The notes under the pieces are model-generated. The model saw only the letters and a program-made list of their open reading frames with translations, ran no database searches and had not been told where the DNA came from. A stretch of 64,000 nucleotides of DNA from Arthrobacter sp. NIO-1057 (GTDB lineage: Bacteria > Actinomycetota > Actinomycetes > Actinomycetales > Micrococcaceae), in the NCBI RefSeq assembly GCF_900094805.1, contig NZ_FMAT01000001.1:434001-498000 (forward strand). The letters are read 5' to 3'. Made by a program: the position numbers and the translations under genes. Shown in pieces: positions 44,487 to 53,181 of the stretch (its first letter is position 1; each line of letters begins with the position of its first letter).

Positions 44487-44951
44487 TCAGTCGTTTCGGG
44501 TACCCCGATGGAGCGCGGCGAAGTCGGTGTGGGCCTGTCCAACGGCGTCCAGGTGGGCTTGAGGTTTCTCGTGGTCGCTGAGCACCCGGTAGATGCTGGC
44601 CAGGCCGGGGGTTGCGACCTTTGCGTTTATCGGTGGGGATGAGCAGGTCGAGCCGAATGCCCTCGAGGGTGGCTTCGCGGATGTTCTCGCGTTCAGGTTC
44701 GGCCATCGTGGCGAAGAACGCGAACAGCACCCGGCCCCCGTGCCGGTTGGGTCGTAGATCCCAGTGAACCGCCCGGCGAGCATTTCCGAGACGATGCCGT
44801 GTGCGGTGAGGTGATCGGCCGGCGCGGTCTGCTCGGCGGAATTCCTCCCGAGTCGCTTCATCTCGTAGACGGTGAAGATGCCCCGGCAGTGCGGGGCGTG
44901 TGCCTTGATTTGCCGGGCTGCCTCCAGCGCGGCTTCGTCCTGGCTCCTCAT
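44487..44951 (-). pseudogene. Decayed serine recombinase (resolvase/invertase family)
   Basis: Fragments of one recombinase occur in two frames on the minus strand. The first frame gives HCRGIFTVYEMKRLGRNSAE to TGIYDPTG; near 44738 the match moves to another frame for LFAFFATMAEPERENIREAT; near 44610 it returns for GLASIYRVLSDHEK. The N-terminal part with the catalytic serine is missing, and the DNA-binding HTH expected after REATLEG is deleted. Base composition is about 63-68% GC in lines I counted, above the neighbouring DNA. It cannot make a working enzyme and marks a former mobile element. Confidence 0.85.
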
Positions 44952-45100
44952 CCCGAAATCCTCTCACAAACATTTCTTATAAGATGGCCCACGCATCTTT
45001 GAGTGAGAATGGGTTCTGAGAAGAAAACCGGCCTTTGCCGGTCCACCGGGCCGCGGCGTCGTCCCCTTTCTCAAAATCGGGCGTTTGCAGGAGCAACTTT

Positions 45101-45146
45101 GGACTATCGGTACAGCGGTTGGCGCCACCCGTTGTACCGATAGTCC
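45101..45146. repeat. 46-base near-perfect palindrome
   Basis: The arms GGACTATCGGTACA and TGTACCGATAGTCC are perfect, and the match runs on through the centre (TGGCGCCA) so that 21 of 23 paired positions agree. It lies in a non-coding stretch between the decayed recombinase and the hypothetical gene at 45188. It could be a recombination site, an operator or a strong hairpin; its rotational symmetry to the centre points to a dimeric DNA-binding protein or a cruciform. Confidence 0.7.
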
Positions 45147-45187
45147 GAGTCCGGATGCGCTACGAGCTCTTCAGTACTTTGATTTCT

Positions 45188-45541
45188 CTACGTGTGAGGA
45201 GGGAATGGTTCTTCCTTGCCGTCGACTATGGTTTGCCAGTAATCAAGTTCGACGGCGTTACTCGGAAGCTCCAGTTCCACGCGCTCCTTTAAGCTGACTG
45301 CTTTCTGGAAATGTCTGCTCAACGATTCCATAGATGGCCACCCAGTTACCGGATCATAGTTGTAGTCAAAATCTTCCTGCCAAGAGCTTAGATTGGCCGC
45401 TAGTTCGTCTGATAACTCCCAAAGGGTTGAATCAGCATTAGAAGGAACAGAATCTCGCCATAGCGGAAAACCGGCGCCCATGGAGTAATCCGCCGTAAGT
45501 CGAACTCGTGTGGACTCTGTGCTCGATTTTTCTAGCGACAT
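45188..45541 (-). CDS. Hypothetical protein, possible immunity protein
   Basis: A 117-residue acidic cytosolic-type protein without signal peptide or membrane segment. The layout LTADYSMGAGFPLWRDS, then LWELSDELAANLSSWQEDFD, then ELDYW at the end resembles small actinobacterial proteins often found beside secreted toxins; this likeness is from memory and unproven. Its start overlaps by 10 bases the end of a broken frame that belongs to a secreted protein, the arrangement expected for a toxin-immunity pair. The DNA is near 45-50% GC, lower than the adjoining recombinase remnant. Confidence 0.6.
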   Translation of the reverse strand: MSLEKSSTESTRVRLTADYSMGAGFPLWRDSVPSNADSTLWELSDELAANLSSWQEDFDYNYDPVTGWPSMESLSRHFQKAVSLKERVELELPSNAVELDYWQTIVDGKEEPFPPHT

Positions 45542-45848
45542 TTTCCATCAGGATATGAAGTGATGACATGGCGTGGATCTTTTGGACTGTTGCTCGACAA
45601 CCAATCGAACGGGTTCAGTAGCCGTGCCTCAACAGTGCCCGGCTTAGGAACGAAACCTCGGCCTGAAAGATACTTGCTGCCGTCAGGAAATTGTGTGCTT
45701 CCTAGTCGGCGGATTCATCTGTGGTGATACTTGTGATGGCAGGCTCTGGCGATGCTGCGTTCGCAGCGATACCACCACTCAGCGCGTTGCCAATTGACAC
45801 AGATGCTACCGCACCGATAGAAAGTATTCTTTGGCGAATTGTTTTCAC
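45532..45848 (-). pseudogene. Frameshifted small secreted protein
   Basis: A GTG at 45848 behind GGGGAA begins a clear signal peptide (KTIRQRILSIGAVASVSIG, cleavage after IAANAA) but stops at 45702 after about 48 residues. Shifting one frame at that point (-1 sense) gives an uninterrupted continuation of about 57 residues, including PDGSKYLSGRGFVPKPG and ending TSYPDGKCR at 45532. Together they would form an exported protein of roughly 105 residues. The break could be a true mutation, a sequencing error or recoding. Its end overlaps the downstream gene at 45541. Confidence 0.5.
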
Positions 45849-46153
45849 TTGTTCCCCGGTTTTCTTCCTCGAACTATTGATTTTGATGAGCCGAAATAGA
45901 CCCAAATTTTTGTAAGAGATATTTCCCCGTCCTTGGAGCCGGCGACTACGCCAGGGCGCAGATCGCGCTTAGATCGTCGTCAGCGGTAACTAACAAACAA
46001 AGCGCCAGGTCCAATATTGGGGCGAATTTCAATAGCATGCAGGTTCATTGACCGTTGAAGTTTTGGCTGAACGCCCTCTGTCAGGACAGCAGGGACTTCC
46101 TGGGCTGATGACACCAGCGAACTTTGGCGCCTATCCCCCGAACGCACCAATGC
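45849..46153. other. 305-base gap with no recognisable gene
   Basis: Between the secreted-protein remnant and the GntR gene I see no supported gene, no tRNA and no strong hairpin. A plus-strand open frame from 46048 runs into the antisense of the GntR gene and has no other support. Confidence 0.6.
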
Positions 46154-46936
46154 TTAGAACGAGTCGGTGTAGCGAGGAGTGCGTGTTCCAACGCGTTGCA
46201 GTGGAACAAAGAGCTTGTAACGATCCGAACGGTACAGCGAAACCGAGTAGTCGGCTAGCCGCTCGCCAATGTACGCATATCGGGTGATCTGCAGCAACGG
46301 GAACCCTGGCACAACACCGAGTAGGTGCGCCTGTCGTTTGCTTGCAGCGGTACTTTCGACTTGATCCTCACCCCACTCCAAAAGAATTCCGTAGCGTTCG
46401 TGCAGCGCCTGGTACAGCTTGGAGGGTGGTTCACCATCAACAAAGCCGGGAACTAGATCTGCCGGCATGTAGTTTTCGTCAAGGCTCATTGGGGTGCCGT
46501 CGGCCAGCAACAGACGTTTGAATTGGACTACCGATGTCCCTTCGTCCACCATGAGCTGCAACGCCAGATTAGCGTTGGCCTTGATTTCAGCAAACTCCAA
46601 AACGTGCGCATCTGGAACCATGCCACGACGCATCATGTCTTCAGAGTAAGAATGCAGCCTGACACGCAGGTCGAGTTTCTCTGGAACCACAAACGTACCG
46701 ATACCGACGACGCGCTTGAGTACTTGTTCATCAACCAGCGCATCTATGGCCTGTCTGATGGTCTTTCGCGCCACGCCAAAGTGTTCGGCAAGTTCGCGCT
46801 CTGGAGGCAGCTTGTAACCGGGTTTGCAGGCCTCACGGGCGTGAGTCTTAAGGATCTCGCGGATCTGGCGATACTTGCTTTGCTTGCTTGTGGGATCAAG
46901 AGAGGCCTCGACCTTTGGCTGGGGTGCGTGGCGCAT
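46154..46936 (-). CDS. GntR-family regulator, HutC/UTRA subfamily
   Basis: A 260-residue repressor. The N-terminal winged helix (about 20-85) includes KLPPERELAEHFGVARKTIRQ, and the C-terminal UTRA domain (about 95-255) binds a small effector, with FKRLLLADGTPMSLDENY typical. ATG at 46936 after GGAGATCAACG is preferred to the codon at 46951. DasR, which responds to amino-sugar phosphates, belongs to the same subfamily, but the effector here is unknown. No transporter or catabolic gene is adjacent; it may be part of the accessory patch or core. Confidence 0.9.
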   Translation of the reverse strand: MRHAPQPKVEASLDPTSKQSKYRQIREILKTHAREACKPGYKLPPERELAEHFGVARKTIRQAIDALVDEQVLKRVVGIGTFVVPEKLDLRVRLHSYSEDMMRRGMVPDAHVLEFAEIKANANLALQLMVDEGTSVVQFKRLLLADGTPMSLDENYMPADLVPGFVDGEPPSKLYQALHERYGILLEWGEDQVESTAASKRQAHLLGVVPGFPLLQITRYAYIGERLADYSVSLYRSDRYKLFVPLQRVGTRTPRYTDSF

Positions 46937-47003
46937 CGTTGATCTCCTCAAGTTCTTCTACAGTCATTGCCTAGTGCAGCAACACTGTTGTTCTTAAAGA
47001 CTA

Positions 47004-47036
47004 ATGGGGTGACAAGCAAATTGCTTGTCACCCCAT
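47004..47036 (-). terminator. Terminator of the ctaCDF operon
   Basis: ATGGGGTGACAAGC pairs perfectly with GCTTGTCACCCCAT around AAATT, 12 bases beyond the ctaF stop on the minus strand. Confidence 0.85.
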
Positions 47037-47048
47037 CAGGATCACTGC

Positions 47049-47450
47049 TTAGTGTGCGTGGTCTCCACGGCTGTATTCGTAAACCCAGCCAACCAGACCT
47101 ACAACTGCAAGTCCGGCACCGATGAAGAAGACCCACCAACCAACGGCAATGCCCAAGAAGGAGATTGCTGCTGAACCGGCAAGTACTAGTGGCCACCAGC
47201 TCCATGGCGAGAACATTCCGATGTCACCGGCGTTCTCGTGGATTTCACCGTCAACGCGGTCCTCTGGACGAGGACCAACGCGCTTGGCGGTGAAGAGCAA
47301 GTACCAGCCAACCATTGCGGACAGGCCGACCAACATGAGCAATGCGAGGAAGCCTACCCATTCGCTCCAGTTGGTCATGTAGCCATAAACGATGGCCACA
47401 GGGGTGAAGAAGAAAACGCCACCTAAGAAAATCCAGGATTCAACTTTCAT
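47049..47450 (-). CDS. ctaF: Cytochrome c oxidase subunit IV, actinobacterial type
   Basis: A 133-residue four-span membrane protein. KVESWIFLGGVFFFTPVAIVYG at the start, a short polar loop (PRPEDRVDGEIHENAGDIG, about 70-88) and FSPWSWWPLVLAGSAA are characteristic of actinobacterial CtaF. The start is two bases after the ctaD stop, so translation is coupled. It stabilises the aa3 oxidase within the bc1-aa3 supercomplex. Confidence 0.93.
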   Translation of the reverse strand: MKVESWIFLGGVFFFTPVAIVYGYMTNWSEWVGFLALLMLVGLSAMVGWYLLFTAKRVGPRPEDRVDGEIHENAGDIGMFSPWSWWPLVLAGSAAISFLGIAVGWWVFFIGAGLAVVGLVGWVYEYSRGDHAH

Positions 47451-47452
47451 CT

Positions 47453-49171
47453 TTACAGATCCTTCTGATCAGCAGGGCCGAAGATCTTTGCAACCGGGGT
47501 TTCCGGGGTAACGCGACCGCTCAGTTCCGGGTGGTGCAGATCCAGAGCTGGACGCTCCGAACGGATGCGTGGAATCGAGTGGAAGTTGTGACGTGGTGGT
47601 GGGCAAGAGGTAGCCCACTCCAGTGAAGCACCGAAGCCCCATGGATCATCAACTTCAACCTTCTTTCCGTAGCGGAAAGTGGTCCATACGTTCCAGAAGA
47701 ATGGAATCATCGATGCGCCCAAGATGAACGCAAAGACAGTCGAAACCTGGTTCATGGTGGTGAAACCATCTTCAGGCATGTAGTCGGCGTAACGACGTGG
47801 CATACCCATGACACCCAGCCAGTGCTGGATCAAGAAGGTTCCGTGGAAGCCGATGAACAGCATCCAGAAGTGAATCTTGCCAAGGCGCTCGTTGAGCAGC
47901 TTGCCGGTCCACTTTGGCCACCAAAAGTAGAAGCCCGCGAACATTGCGAAGACCACGGTACCGAAAACCACGTAGTGGAAGTGTGCCACCACGAAGTAGG
48001 AGTCAGAGACATGGAAGTCCAGTGCAGGTGCGGAAAGGATAATACCGGTCAGACCACCGAACAAGAAGGTGATCATGAAGCCGATGCTCCACAGCATTGG
48101 GGTTTCGAAGGTAATCGAACCACGCCACAGGGTACCGATCCAGTTAAAGAACTTCACACCGGTTGGTACAGCGATCAGCATGGTCATGAAGCCGAAGAAT
48201 GGCAACATTACCGAACCGGTCACGTACATGTGGTGAGCCCACACGGAAACCGACAGTGCAGCAATCGAGATGGTCGCGAAGACCAGACCCTTGTAACCGA
48301 AGATCGGCTTGCGGCTGAAGACCGGGAAGATCTCCGAGACGATACCGAAGAACGGCAACGCAATAATGTAAACCTCAGGGTGACCGAAGAACCAGAACAG
48401 GTGCTGCCATAGAACGGCACCGCCATTATCAGGATCAAAGATGTGTGCGCCGAAGCGACGATCAGCACCCAGTGCGAACAGCGCAGCTGCCAGTGGTGGG
48501 AAGGCCATCAGGACCAGCAACGAGGTGATCAGCGTGTTCCACGAGAAGATCGACATGCGCCACATGGTCATACCAGGGGCACGCAGGCAGATGATCGTGG
48601 TGATGAAGTTGACGGCACCCAAGATGGTACCGAAGCCCGAGAGTGCCAGACCGAAGACCCAGAGGTCTCCACCGACACCAGGCGAGAAGGTGGTGTTCGA
48701 CAATGGTGCGTAAGCGAACCAACCGAAGCTAGCTGCACCCTGTGGGGTGAGGTAGCCAGCCAGTGCGATCAGCGAGCCCATGAGGAAGAACCAGAAAGCC
48801 AGTGCGTTTAGACGTGGGAAGGCCACATCTGGGGAACCGATCTGCAGAGGCATCATAACGTTTGCGAAACCTGCGAAGAGCGGAGTTGCAAACATCAGCA
48901 GCATGACGGTGCCATGCATGGTGAACAGCTGGTTGTACTGTTCCTTGGTCTGCAGGATCTGCATACCTGGTTCGAACAGCTCTGCACGAATCAGCAGCGC
49001 CATGACGCCACCGACACAGAACAGAACGAACGAGCTGATCAGGTACATGTACCCGATCTTCTTGTGGTCGGTCGAAGTGATGTAGTCGACGAAGAGGCGA
49101 CCCTTTGACTTCGGCACCACGGCTGGGGCAATCGACTTGACGTCGTCACTTGCGTATTCAAACGTAGTCAT
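47453..49171 (-). CDS. ctaD: Cytochrome c oxidase subunit I
   Basis: A 572-residue, twelve-span catalytic subunit with heme a, heme a3 and CuB. Conserved blocks include [14 protein letters not shown] (heme a ligand), [14 protein letters not shown] (CuB ligand and cross-linked Tyr), WAHHMYVTG (CuB His pair) and [11 protein letters not shown] (heme a/a3 ligands). It lies between ctaC and ctaF. Reduces oxygen to water and pumps protons. Confidence 0.97.
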   Translation of the reverse strand: MTTFEYASDDVKSIAPAVVPKSKGRLFVDYITSTDHKKIGYMYLISSFVLFCVGGVMALLIRAELFEPGMQILQTKEQYNQLFTMHGTVMLLMFATPLFAGFANVMMPLQIGSPDVAFPRLNALAFWFFLMGSLIALAGYLTPQGAASFGWFAYAPLSNTTFSPGVGGDLWVFGLALSGFGTILGAVNFITTIICLRAPGMTMWRMSIFSWNTLITSLLVLMAFPPLAAALFALGADRRFGAHIFDPDNGGAVLWQHLFWFFGHPEVYIIALPFFGIVSEIFPVFSRKPIFGYKGLVFATISIAALSVSVWAHHMYVTGSVMLPFFGFMTMLIAVPTGVKFFNWIGTLWRGSITFETPMLWSIGFMITFLFGGLTGIILSAPALDFHVSDSYFVVAHFHYVVFGTVVFAMFAGFYFWWPKWTGKLLNERLGKIHFWMLFIGFHGTFLIQHWLGVMGMPRRYADYMPEDGFTTMNQVSTVFAFILGASMIPFFWNVWTTFRYGKKVEVDDPWGFGASLEWATSCPPPRHNFHSIPRIRSERPALDLHHPELSGRVTPETPVAKIFGPADQKDL

Positions 49172-49176
49172 CGTGA

Positions 49177-50058
49177 TTACTCTCCTTCCCCGTGTTCTAC
49201 TACGACACCGTTAACCGCATCCGGCTGACGATCGTATTCTTCACCGATGTGACCATCGTCCATCTTGGCGAGCTGAGCCTTGAACTCTGCCTCGCTGACA
49301 ACCTCTACATTGAAGAGCATCTCGGAGTGGTACTCGCCGCAAAGTTCGGCGCACTTTCCGTCGTAGCTACCTTCAACCTGAGGGGTCAAGTAGATGTGGT
49401 TGGTCTTGCCTGGGATCATGTCCAGCTTCTGCAAGAAGGCTGGTACCCAGAACGAGTGGATGACGTCGCGGCTGTTCAGGTCCAGCTGTACCGTCTTGCC
49501 TGCTGGCAAGTACAAGGTTGGCAGTTCTTCACGAACGCCTTCCGAGCCATCGGTGTGCAGGTGAGCCTGGGTACCGGCGAAGTGCTTCTCGGTGCCCTGG
49601 TAGGTGTAGTTGAAGTCCCAAGACCACTGCTTGGCTCGAACGTCTACTACGACCTCGGAATCAACAGGCTTGTTGATGCTCTTTTCCAGGGTGTTGTTGA
49701 AGCTGAAGAAGACCAGAACAAGGACCAAAGGAATGGCCGTGTAGAAGATCTCCAATGGCATGTTGTAGCTCAGCTGGCGTGGGTAGCCGGTGTCATTCTT
49801 GCGGCGGCGGTAAGCGATGATGCACCAAAGCATCAAGCCCCAAGTTAAAATGCCGATGACAATCACAGCGATCCACGAGTGAACCCAGAAGTCCTGGATT
49901 GCAGCAGTGTGGTTAGTGGTGTCACGCTCCACGTTAGGGAGCCAACCGCGTTTGGCCTCCGCTGAACATCCCGTCAACAGCAGTGCGCCAGTGCCGACTA
50001 AAGCCAGAACTTTGGCTTTAGCTGACCCGCGACTGCCGGTTCGGTCTTGCGAACTCAC
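49177..50058 (-). CDS. ctaC: Cytochrome c oxidase subunit II
   Basis: A 293-residue lipoprotein with two membrane helices (about 65-85 and 110-130) and an outer cupredoxin domain that holds the CuA centre, visible as [12 protein letters not shown] (about 240-251). GTG at 50058 behind GAGGAAGG gives a normal signal ([16 protein letters not shown]). An in-frame ATG at 50100 has an even better ribosome site (GAGGTGAC) but would add 14 residues before the signal; it lies in a hairpin. Accepts electrons from QcrC. ctaD starts 5 bases later. Confidence 0.94.
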   Translation of the reverse strand: MSSQDRTGSRGSAKAKVLALVGTGALLLTGCSAEAKRGWLPNVERDTTNHTAAIQDFWVHSWIAVIVIGILTWGLMLWCIIAYRRRKNDTGYPRQLSYNMPLEIFYTAIPLVLVLVFFSFNNTLEKSINKPVDSEVVVDVRAKQWSWDFNYTYQGTEKHFAGTQAHLHTDGSEGVREELPTLYLPAGKTVQLDLNSRDVIHSFWVPAFLQKLDMIPGKTNHIYLTPQVEGSYDGKCAELCGEYHSEMLFNVEVVSEAEFKAQLAKMDDGHIGEEYDRQPDAVNGVVVEHGEGE

Positions 50059-50101
50059 AGACGGCCCTTCCTCTTTGTTGGTGCAGAATGTGGTCTTCAT
50101 A

Positions 50102-50140
50102 AGTCACCTCGCGATTTACGAGTTGCACAGTGAGGTGACT
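50102..50140 (-). promoter_or_regulatory. Hairpin in the ctaC leader over a ribosome site
   Basis: AGTCACCTC and GAGGTGACT pair perfectly (9 bases, 21-base loop). On the minus-strand message the second arm is the GAGGTGAC that precedes the in-frame ATG at 50100, so folding would hide that start. This could tune ctaC translation. Confidence 0.45.
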
Positions 50141-50207
50141 CACGAAGGGAAACATAGTTTTACTACTTAATGTAGAGCTTACCCTCTTCGGGGTCAGAAT
50201 ACCGAAA

Positions 50208-50257
50208 AACACCGCTGTTCTAACGAGAAATTTCTTCAACGTTTGAACAGCGGTGTT
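50208..50257 (-). terminator. Terminator of erpA
   Basis: AACACCGCTGTTC and its complement form a perfect 13-base stem around a 24-base loop, 24 bases beyond the erpA stop and upstream of ctaC on the same strand. Confidence 0.65.
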
Positions 50258-50280
50258 AGTTCCCTAAGGTCTCGTGGATC

Positions 50281-50655
50281 TTAGTGGAAGGAATCTCCAC
50301 AAGCGCACGAGCCGGAAGCGGTTGGGTTATCGATGGTGAAACCCTGCTTGGAGATGGTGTCCTCGAAGTCGATGGACGCGCCAGCAAGGTAAGGAACACT
50401 CATCTTGTCGACGATGACCTCAACACCGTCAAAGTTACGCACAGCATCTCCGTCTAGCATGCGCTCGTCGAAGTAAAGCTGGTAAATCAGGCCCGAGCAG
50501 CCACCTGGCTGCACAGCAATGCGAAGACGTAGGTCATCGCGACCTTCCTGTTCCAACAATGAACGCACCTTTTCGGCGGCTACATCGGAAAGGTTTACCT
50601 CGTGTGTTGGCAACTCGGTTGGGTCGCCCTTGGTTTGGTCAACAGCTGCAGTCAT
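50281..50655 (-). CDS. erpA: A-type iron-sulfur carrier ErpA/SufA
   Basis: A 124-residue HesB/IscA-type protein that carries Fe-S clusters to target proteins. The three ligand cysteines are present in PGGCSGLIYQL and the C-terminal SCACGDSF. ATG at 50655 follows GGAGG; a longer frame upstream is unlikely. Its position beside ctaC and near the Rieske and oxidase genes is usual for actinobacteria and fits a role in supplying respiratory clusters. Confidence 0.93.
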   Translation of the reverse strand: MTAAVDQTKGDPTELPTHEVNLSDVAAEKVRSLLEQEGRDDLRLRIAVQPGGCSGLIYQLYFDERMLDGDAVRNFDGVEVIVDKMSVPYLAGASIDFEDTISKQGFTIDNPTASGSCACGDSFH

Positions 50656-50784
50656 GATTTCCTCCCATACTGCTCGTTGTGGCATCCGTTCCAGTTAAAC
50701 CTGAAACTTCGCCTTTGTTCTTGCTACTATCCTACGTCGCAACGTTGAAGAATGCTCCCCTTGCGTCACGTCGTATGACGCGCC

Positions 50785-52194
50785 TCATACTCCTTCAGCG
50801 TTGATCCTGGCCAGCAGAAGCGCTTCGGCCTCGATCGCGTGCTGGAAGTCGCCGAGATGAAGGGACTCATTTGCCGAATGGGCACGTGAATCCGGATCTT
50901 CAACACCGGTGACCAGGATTTGCGCCTTCGGGAAGACCTCCAGCAAATCAGCGATGAATGGAATGGATCCACCCAGTCCCATGTTCACTGGTACAACACC
51001 CCAGGCTTGTTCAAGGGCCCAGCGTGCGGTGTCGTTCGCTGAAGCGTCCAAATCAGCCTTGTAAGCATTGCCAGCTTCTGTGGCTTTGAAATCTACCTGA
51101 GCTCCGCGCAGATCGACTCCCTTCACATGAGCTTCGAGTGCTTGAAGTGCCTCGGCAGGATCTTGCCCTGGCGCCAAACGCATCGATACCTTGAACCGAG
51201 TTTGTGGAATCAAGGTATTTGATGACTGGTCAACGTTAGGGATATCCATTCCAATGACGCTCAGCGCTGGTTTATTCCATAAGCGATCAGTGATTTTTCC
51301 AGTTCCAGCCAAGTTGAACGAATCTAAGACGCCGGAATCGTTACGGAACTGCTCTTCATCGAAGTCAACTTCCGCTGAATCATTGGCGACCAATCCCTCG
51401 ACGGCAACCGCTCCATCGGCATCGTGGAAAGTTGAGATGAGCTTCGCTGCAAGCAATGGTGCATCGAGCACCGGGCCGCCGAACATACCGGAGTGAACTG
51501 CATGCTTGAGTGAACGCACGGTAATTTCCGCAGCGCACATACCGCGCAGGGAGCTCGTGAGAGCTGGTGTGCCAACGGCCCAGTTACTGGAGTCGGCCAC
51601 TACGATAACGTCTGCGGCGAGCTTGTCCTGATGGGCTTCAAGGAAGTTGCGGAATGACGGTGAACCGGCTTCCTCCTCCCCCTCAAAGAAGTAGGTAACA
51701 CCAACGCCAAAGTCTTCAACAAGATCCAGTACTGCGCGCAACGCAGCAATATGGACCATAATTCCGGCCTTGTCGTCTGCTGCTCCACGCCCGAATAGAC
51801 GGTCCCCAACTTTGGTGGCCTCAAATACTGGCGTATTCCAGTCTTCGGCATTGCCTGGGGGTTGGACGTCGTGGTGAGCGTACAAGAGAACAGTCGGCTT
51901 GCCTTCAGCTGCCTTGCGGCGGGCCACGACAGCTGGTGCGCCCATAGCGCCGTTTTCTGCGGGTTCACGCAGAATTTCTACGCTCTCCATACCGGCATCT
52001 TTTGCCAAGGCAGCAACGGTCTCTGCTGACTTCTCCAAGTTCTGTGGGTCAAAAGACTCCCACGCGATGCTGGGGATGGATACCAAGGAACTGAGTTCTT
52101 CGAGGATCTGCTCGAAGTTGGAATCGATATGACTCTTCAGTGTTGAGATATCAACGCCGTTCTTGGCGGCATCGAAGGTTGAATTTGTGCTCAT
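50785..52194 (-). CDS. M20 family dipeptidase
   Basis: A 469-residue zinc dipeptidase of the M20 CPG2/carnosinase-like group. YAHHDVQPPG (about 105), FGRGAADDKAGI (about 134) and EGEEEAGSPSF (about 168) carry the metal ligands and catalytic Glu, and GGSIPFIADL (about 410) lies near the active site. It is longer than the 436-residue M20 protein at 3546 and belongs to a different subgroup. ATG at 52194 opens a single gene between erpA and the DUF3043 gene, from which it diverges. Confidence 0.93.
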   Translation of the reverse strand: MSTNSTFDAAKNGVDISTLKSHIDSNFEQILEELSSLVSIPSIAWESFDPQNLEKSAETVAALAKDAGMESVEILREPAENGAMGAPAVVARRKAAEGKPTVLLYAHHDVQPPGNAEDWNTPVFEATKVGDRLFGRGAADDKAGIMVHIAALRAVLDLVEDFGVGVTYFFEGEEEAGSPSFRNFLEAHQDKLAADVIVVADSSNWAVGTPALTSSLRGMCAAEITVRSLKHAVHSGMFGGPVLDAPLLAAKLISTFHDADGAVAVEGLVANDSAEVDFDEEQFRNDSGVLDSFNLAGTGKITDRLWNKPALSVIGMDIPNVDQSSNTLIPQTRFKVSMRLAPGQDPAEALQALEAHVKGVDLRGAQVDFKATEAGNAYKADLDASANDTARWALEQAWGVVPVNMGLGGSIPFIADLLEVFPKAQILVTGVEDPDSRAHSANESLHLGDFQHAIEAEALLLARINAEGV

Positions 52195-52263
52195 GTGTTC
52201 AGCCTAGCAATTCATTGCGTATCCAATGTCACGCGGCAAGCTAATCCCGGCTAAGATAGAGGG

Positions 52264-52857
52264 GTGTTTGGACGTAAGAAGGATGAACCTCAATCCCCCG
52301 TAAATGTACAGCCCGTAGAGCCGGCTTCGGATTCGACCGACGGCCGCAAAACGGGGCCGACGCCCAAGCGCAGTGCGCAGCAGGCAAACCGTCAGCGACC
52401 ATTGGTTCCGACTGATCGTAAGGCAGCCAAGGAAGCCGAGCGTCAGCAGCGCATTGAAGCGCAGAATCGTTTGCGAATCGCCAACGAGACTGGCGACGAG
52501 CGCTACCTCATGCCACGCGATAAAGGTGAGCAGAAGCGCTACACGCGTAACTTCATTGATGCGCGCTGGATGTTTGGCGAGTTCATGATGTTCATCATCT
52601 TGGCCTTCCTGGTGGTCTCTCTCGTCTTCCAGAAGAACCTTCAGGTTCAGGTCTTTGTTCAGCTCGCTCTTTGGGTTGTTATCGCACTGATCATTATTGA
52701 AGCGATCGTTACCTCGATCGTGCTCAAGCGTCGTTTGGTGAACAAATTTGGCCACATGGAGCGCGGCGTTCGCATGTATGCAGCGATGCGCGGCATGCAG
52801 TTCCGTAAGCTTCGCCTGCCAAAGCCACAAGTAGCCCGCGGGGCAAATATTGACTAA
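52264..52857 (+). CDS. DUF3043 membrane protein
   Basis: A 197-residue protein with a charged N-terminal half (FGRKKDEPQ, then TPKRSAQQANRQRP, then DRKAAKEAERQQRIEAQ) and two membrane helices (about 103-121 and 128-148), matching DUF3043. GTG start at 52264. The function is unknown in actinobacteria. Its own terminator follows. Confidence 0.88.
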   Translation: MFGRKKDEPQSPVNVQPVEPASDSTDGRKTGPTPKRSAQQANRQRPLVPTDRKAAKEAERQQRIEAQNRLRIANETGDERYLMPRDKGEQKRYTRNFIDARWMFGEFMMFIILAFLVVSLVFQKNLQVQVFVQLALWVVIALIIIEAIVTSIVLKRRLVNKFGHMERGVRMYAAMRGMQFRKLRLPKPQVARGANID

Positions 52858-52873
52858 TTAGTCTCAACTAGCG

Positions 52874-52905
52874 AAAGGGACAAGCCAATCTGGGCTTGTC
52901 CCTTT
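52874..52905 (+). terminator. Terminator of the DUF3043 gene
   Basis: A perfect 13-base stem AAAGGGACAAGCC with its complement, a 6-base loop and a trailing TCTAT/T-rich end lie 16 bases after the stop. Confidence 0.88.
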
Positions 52906-53110
52906 TCTATTGTCGCAACTGCGGGATAAACAACGCTTGAATCTTGTATCTACCTTTACAAGTATTTATCTATTACGTATTAGGAGTCGCACTCCCCTTG
53001 TGGAGATTTTTGGTTTCCGACGTGGGCATAGCGAACTGCCCTTTGTACTTCTATTTACAAGGCGAGACCTGCCTCGATTCTGCAAAGAGGTCGCCGGCTT
53101 AAACGCAAAA

Positions 53111-53146
53111 CCGGGTCTACAGAACGCAAACGTGCTGTAGACCCGG
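53111..53146 (-). terminator. Terminator of pyrD
   Basis: CCGGGTCTACAG and its complement form a 12-base stem with a 12-base loop, 35 bases beyond the pyrD stop on the minus strand. Confidence 0.8.
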
Positions 53147-53181
53147 CTATTTAGGTACGCGTCAGTAAAAGCCTATTCGGC

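Larger units (their letters stand above)
52858..53181. other. 324-base gap between DUF3043 gene and pyrD
   Basis: Apart from the two terminators listed, this convergent gap has no supported gene; the open frame 52910-53140 has no ribosome site and no family character. The centre (about 52930-52990) is AT-rich. Confidence 0.6.

Noticed and set aside
46048-46287. Plus-strand ORF overlapping the end of the GntR gene
   Set aside because: Most of it is antisense to the UTRA domain and the rest has no ribosome site or recognisable similarity.
47822-48412. 196-codon frame antisense to ctaD
   Set aside because: Shadow frame, extremely rich in Glu, Asp and His, inside the conserved oxidase gene.
52910-53140. 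76-codon ORF between DUF3043 gene and pyrD
   Set aside because: Begins inside the terminator region, lacks a ribosome site and crosses AT-rich sequence with no protein family character.
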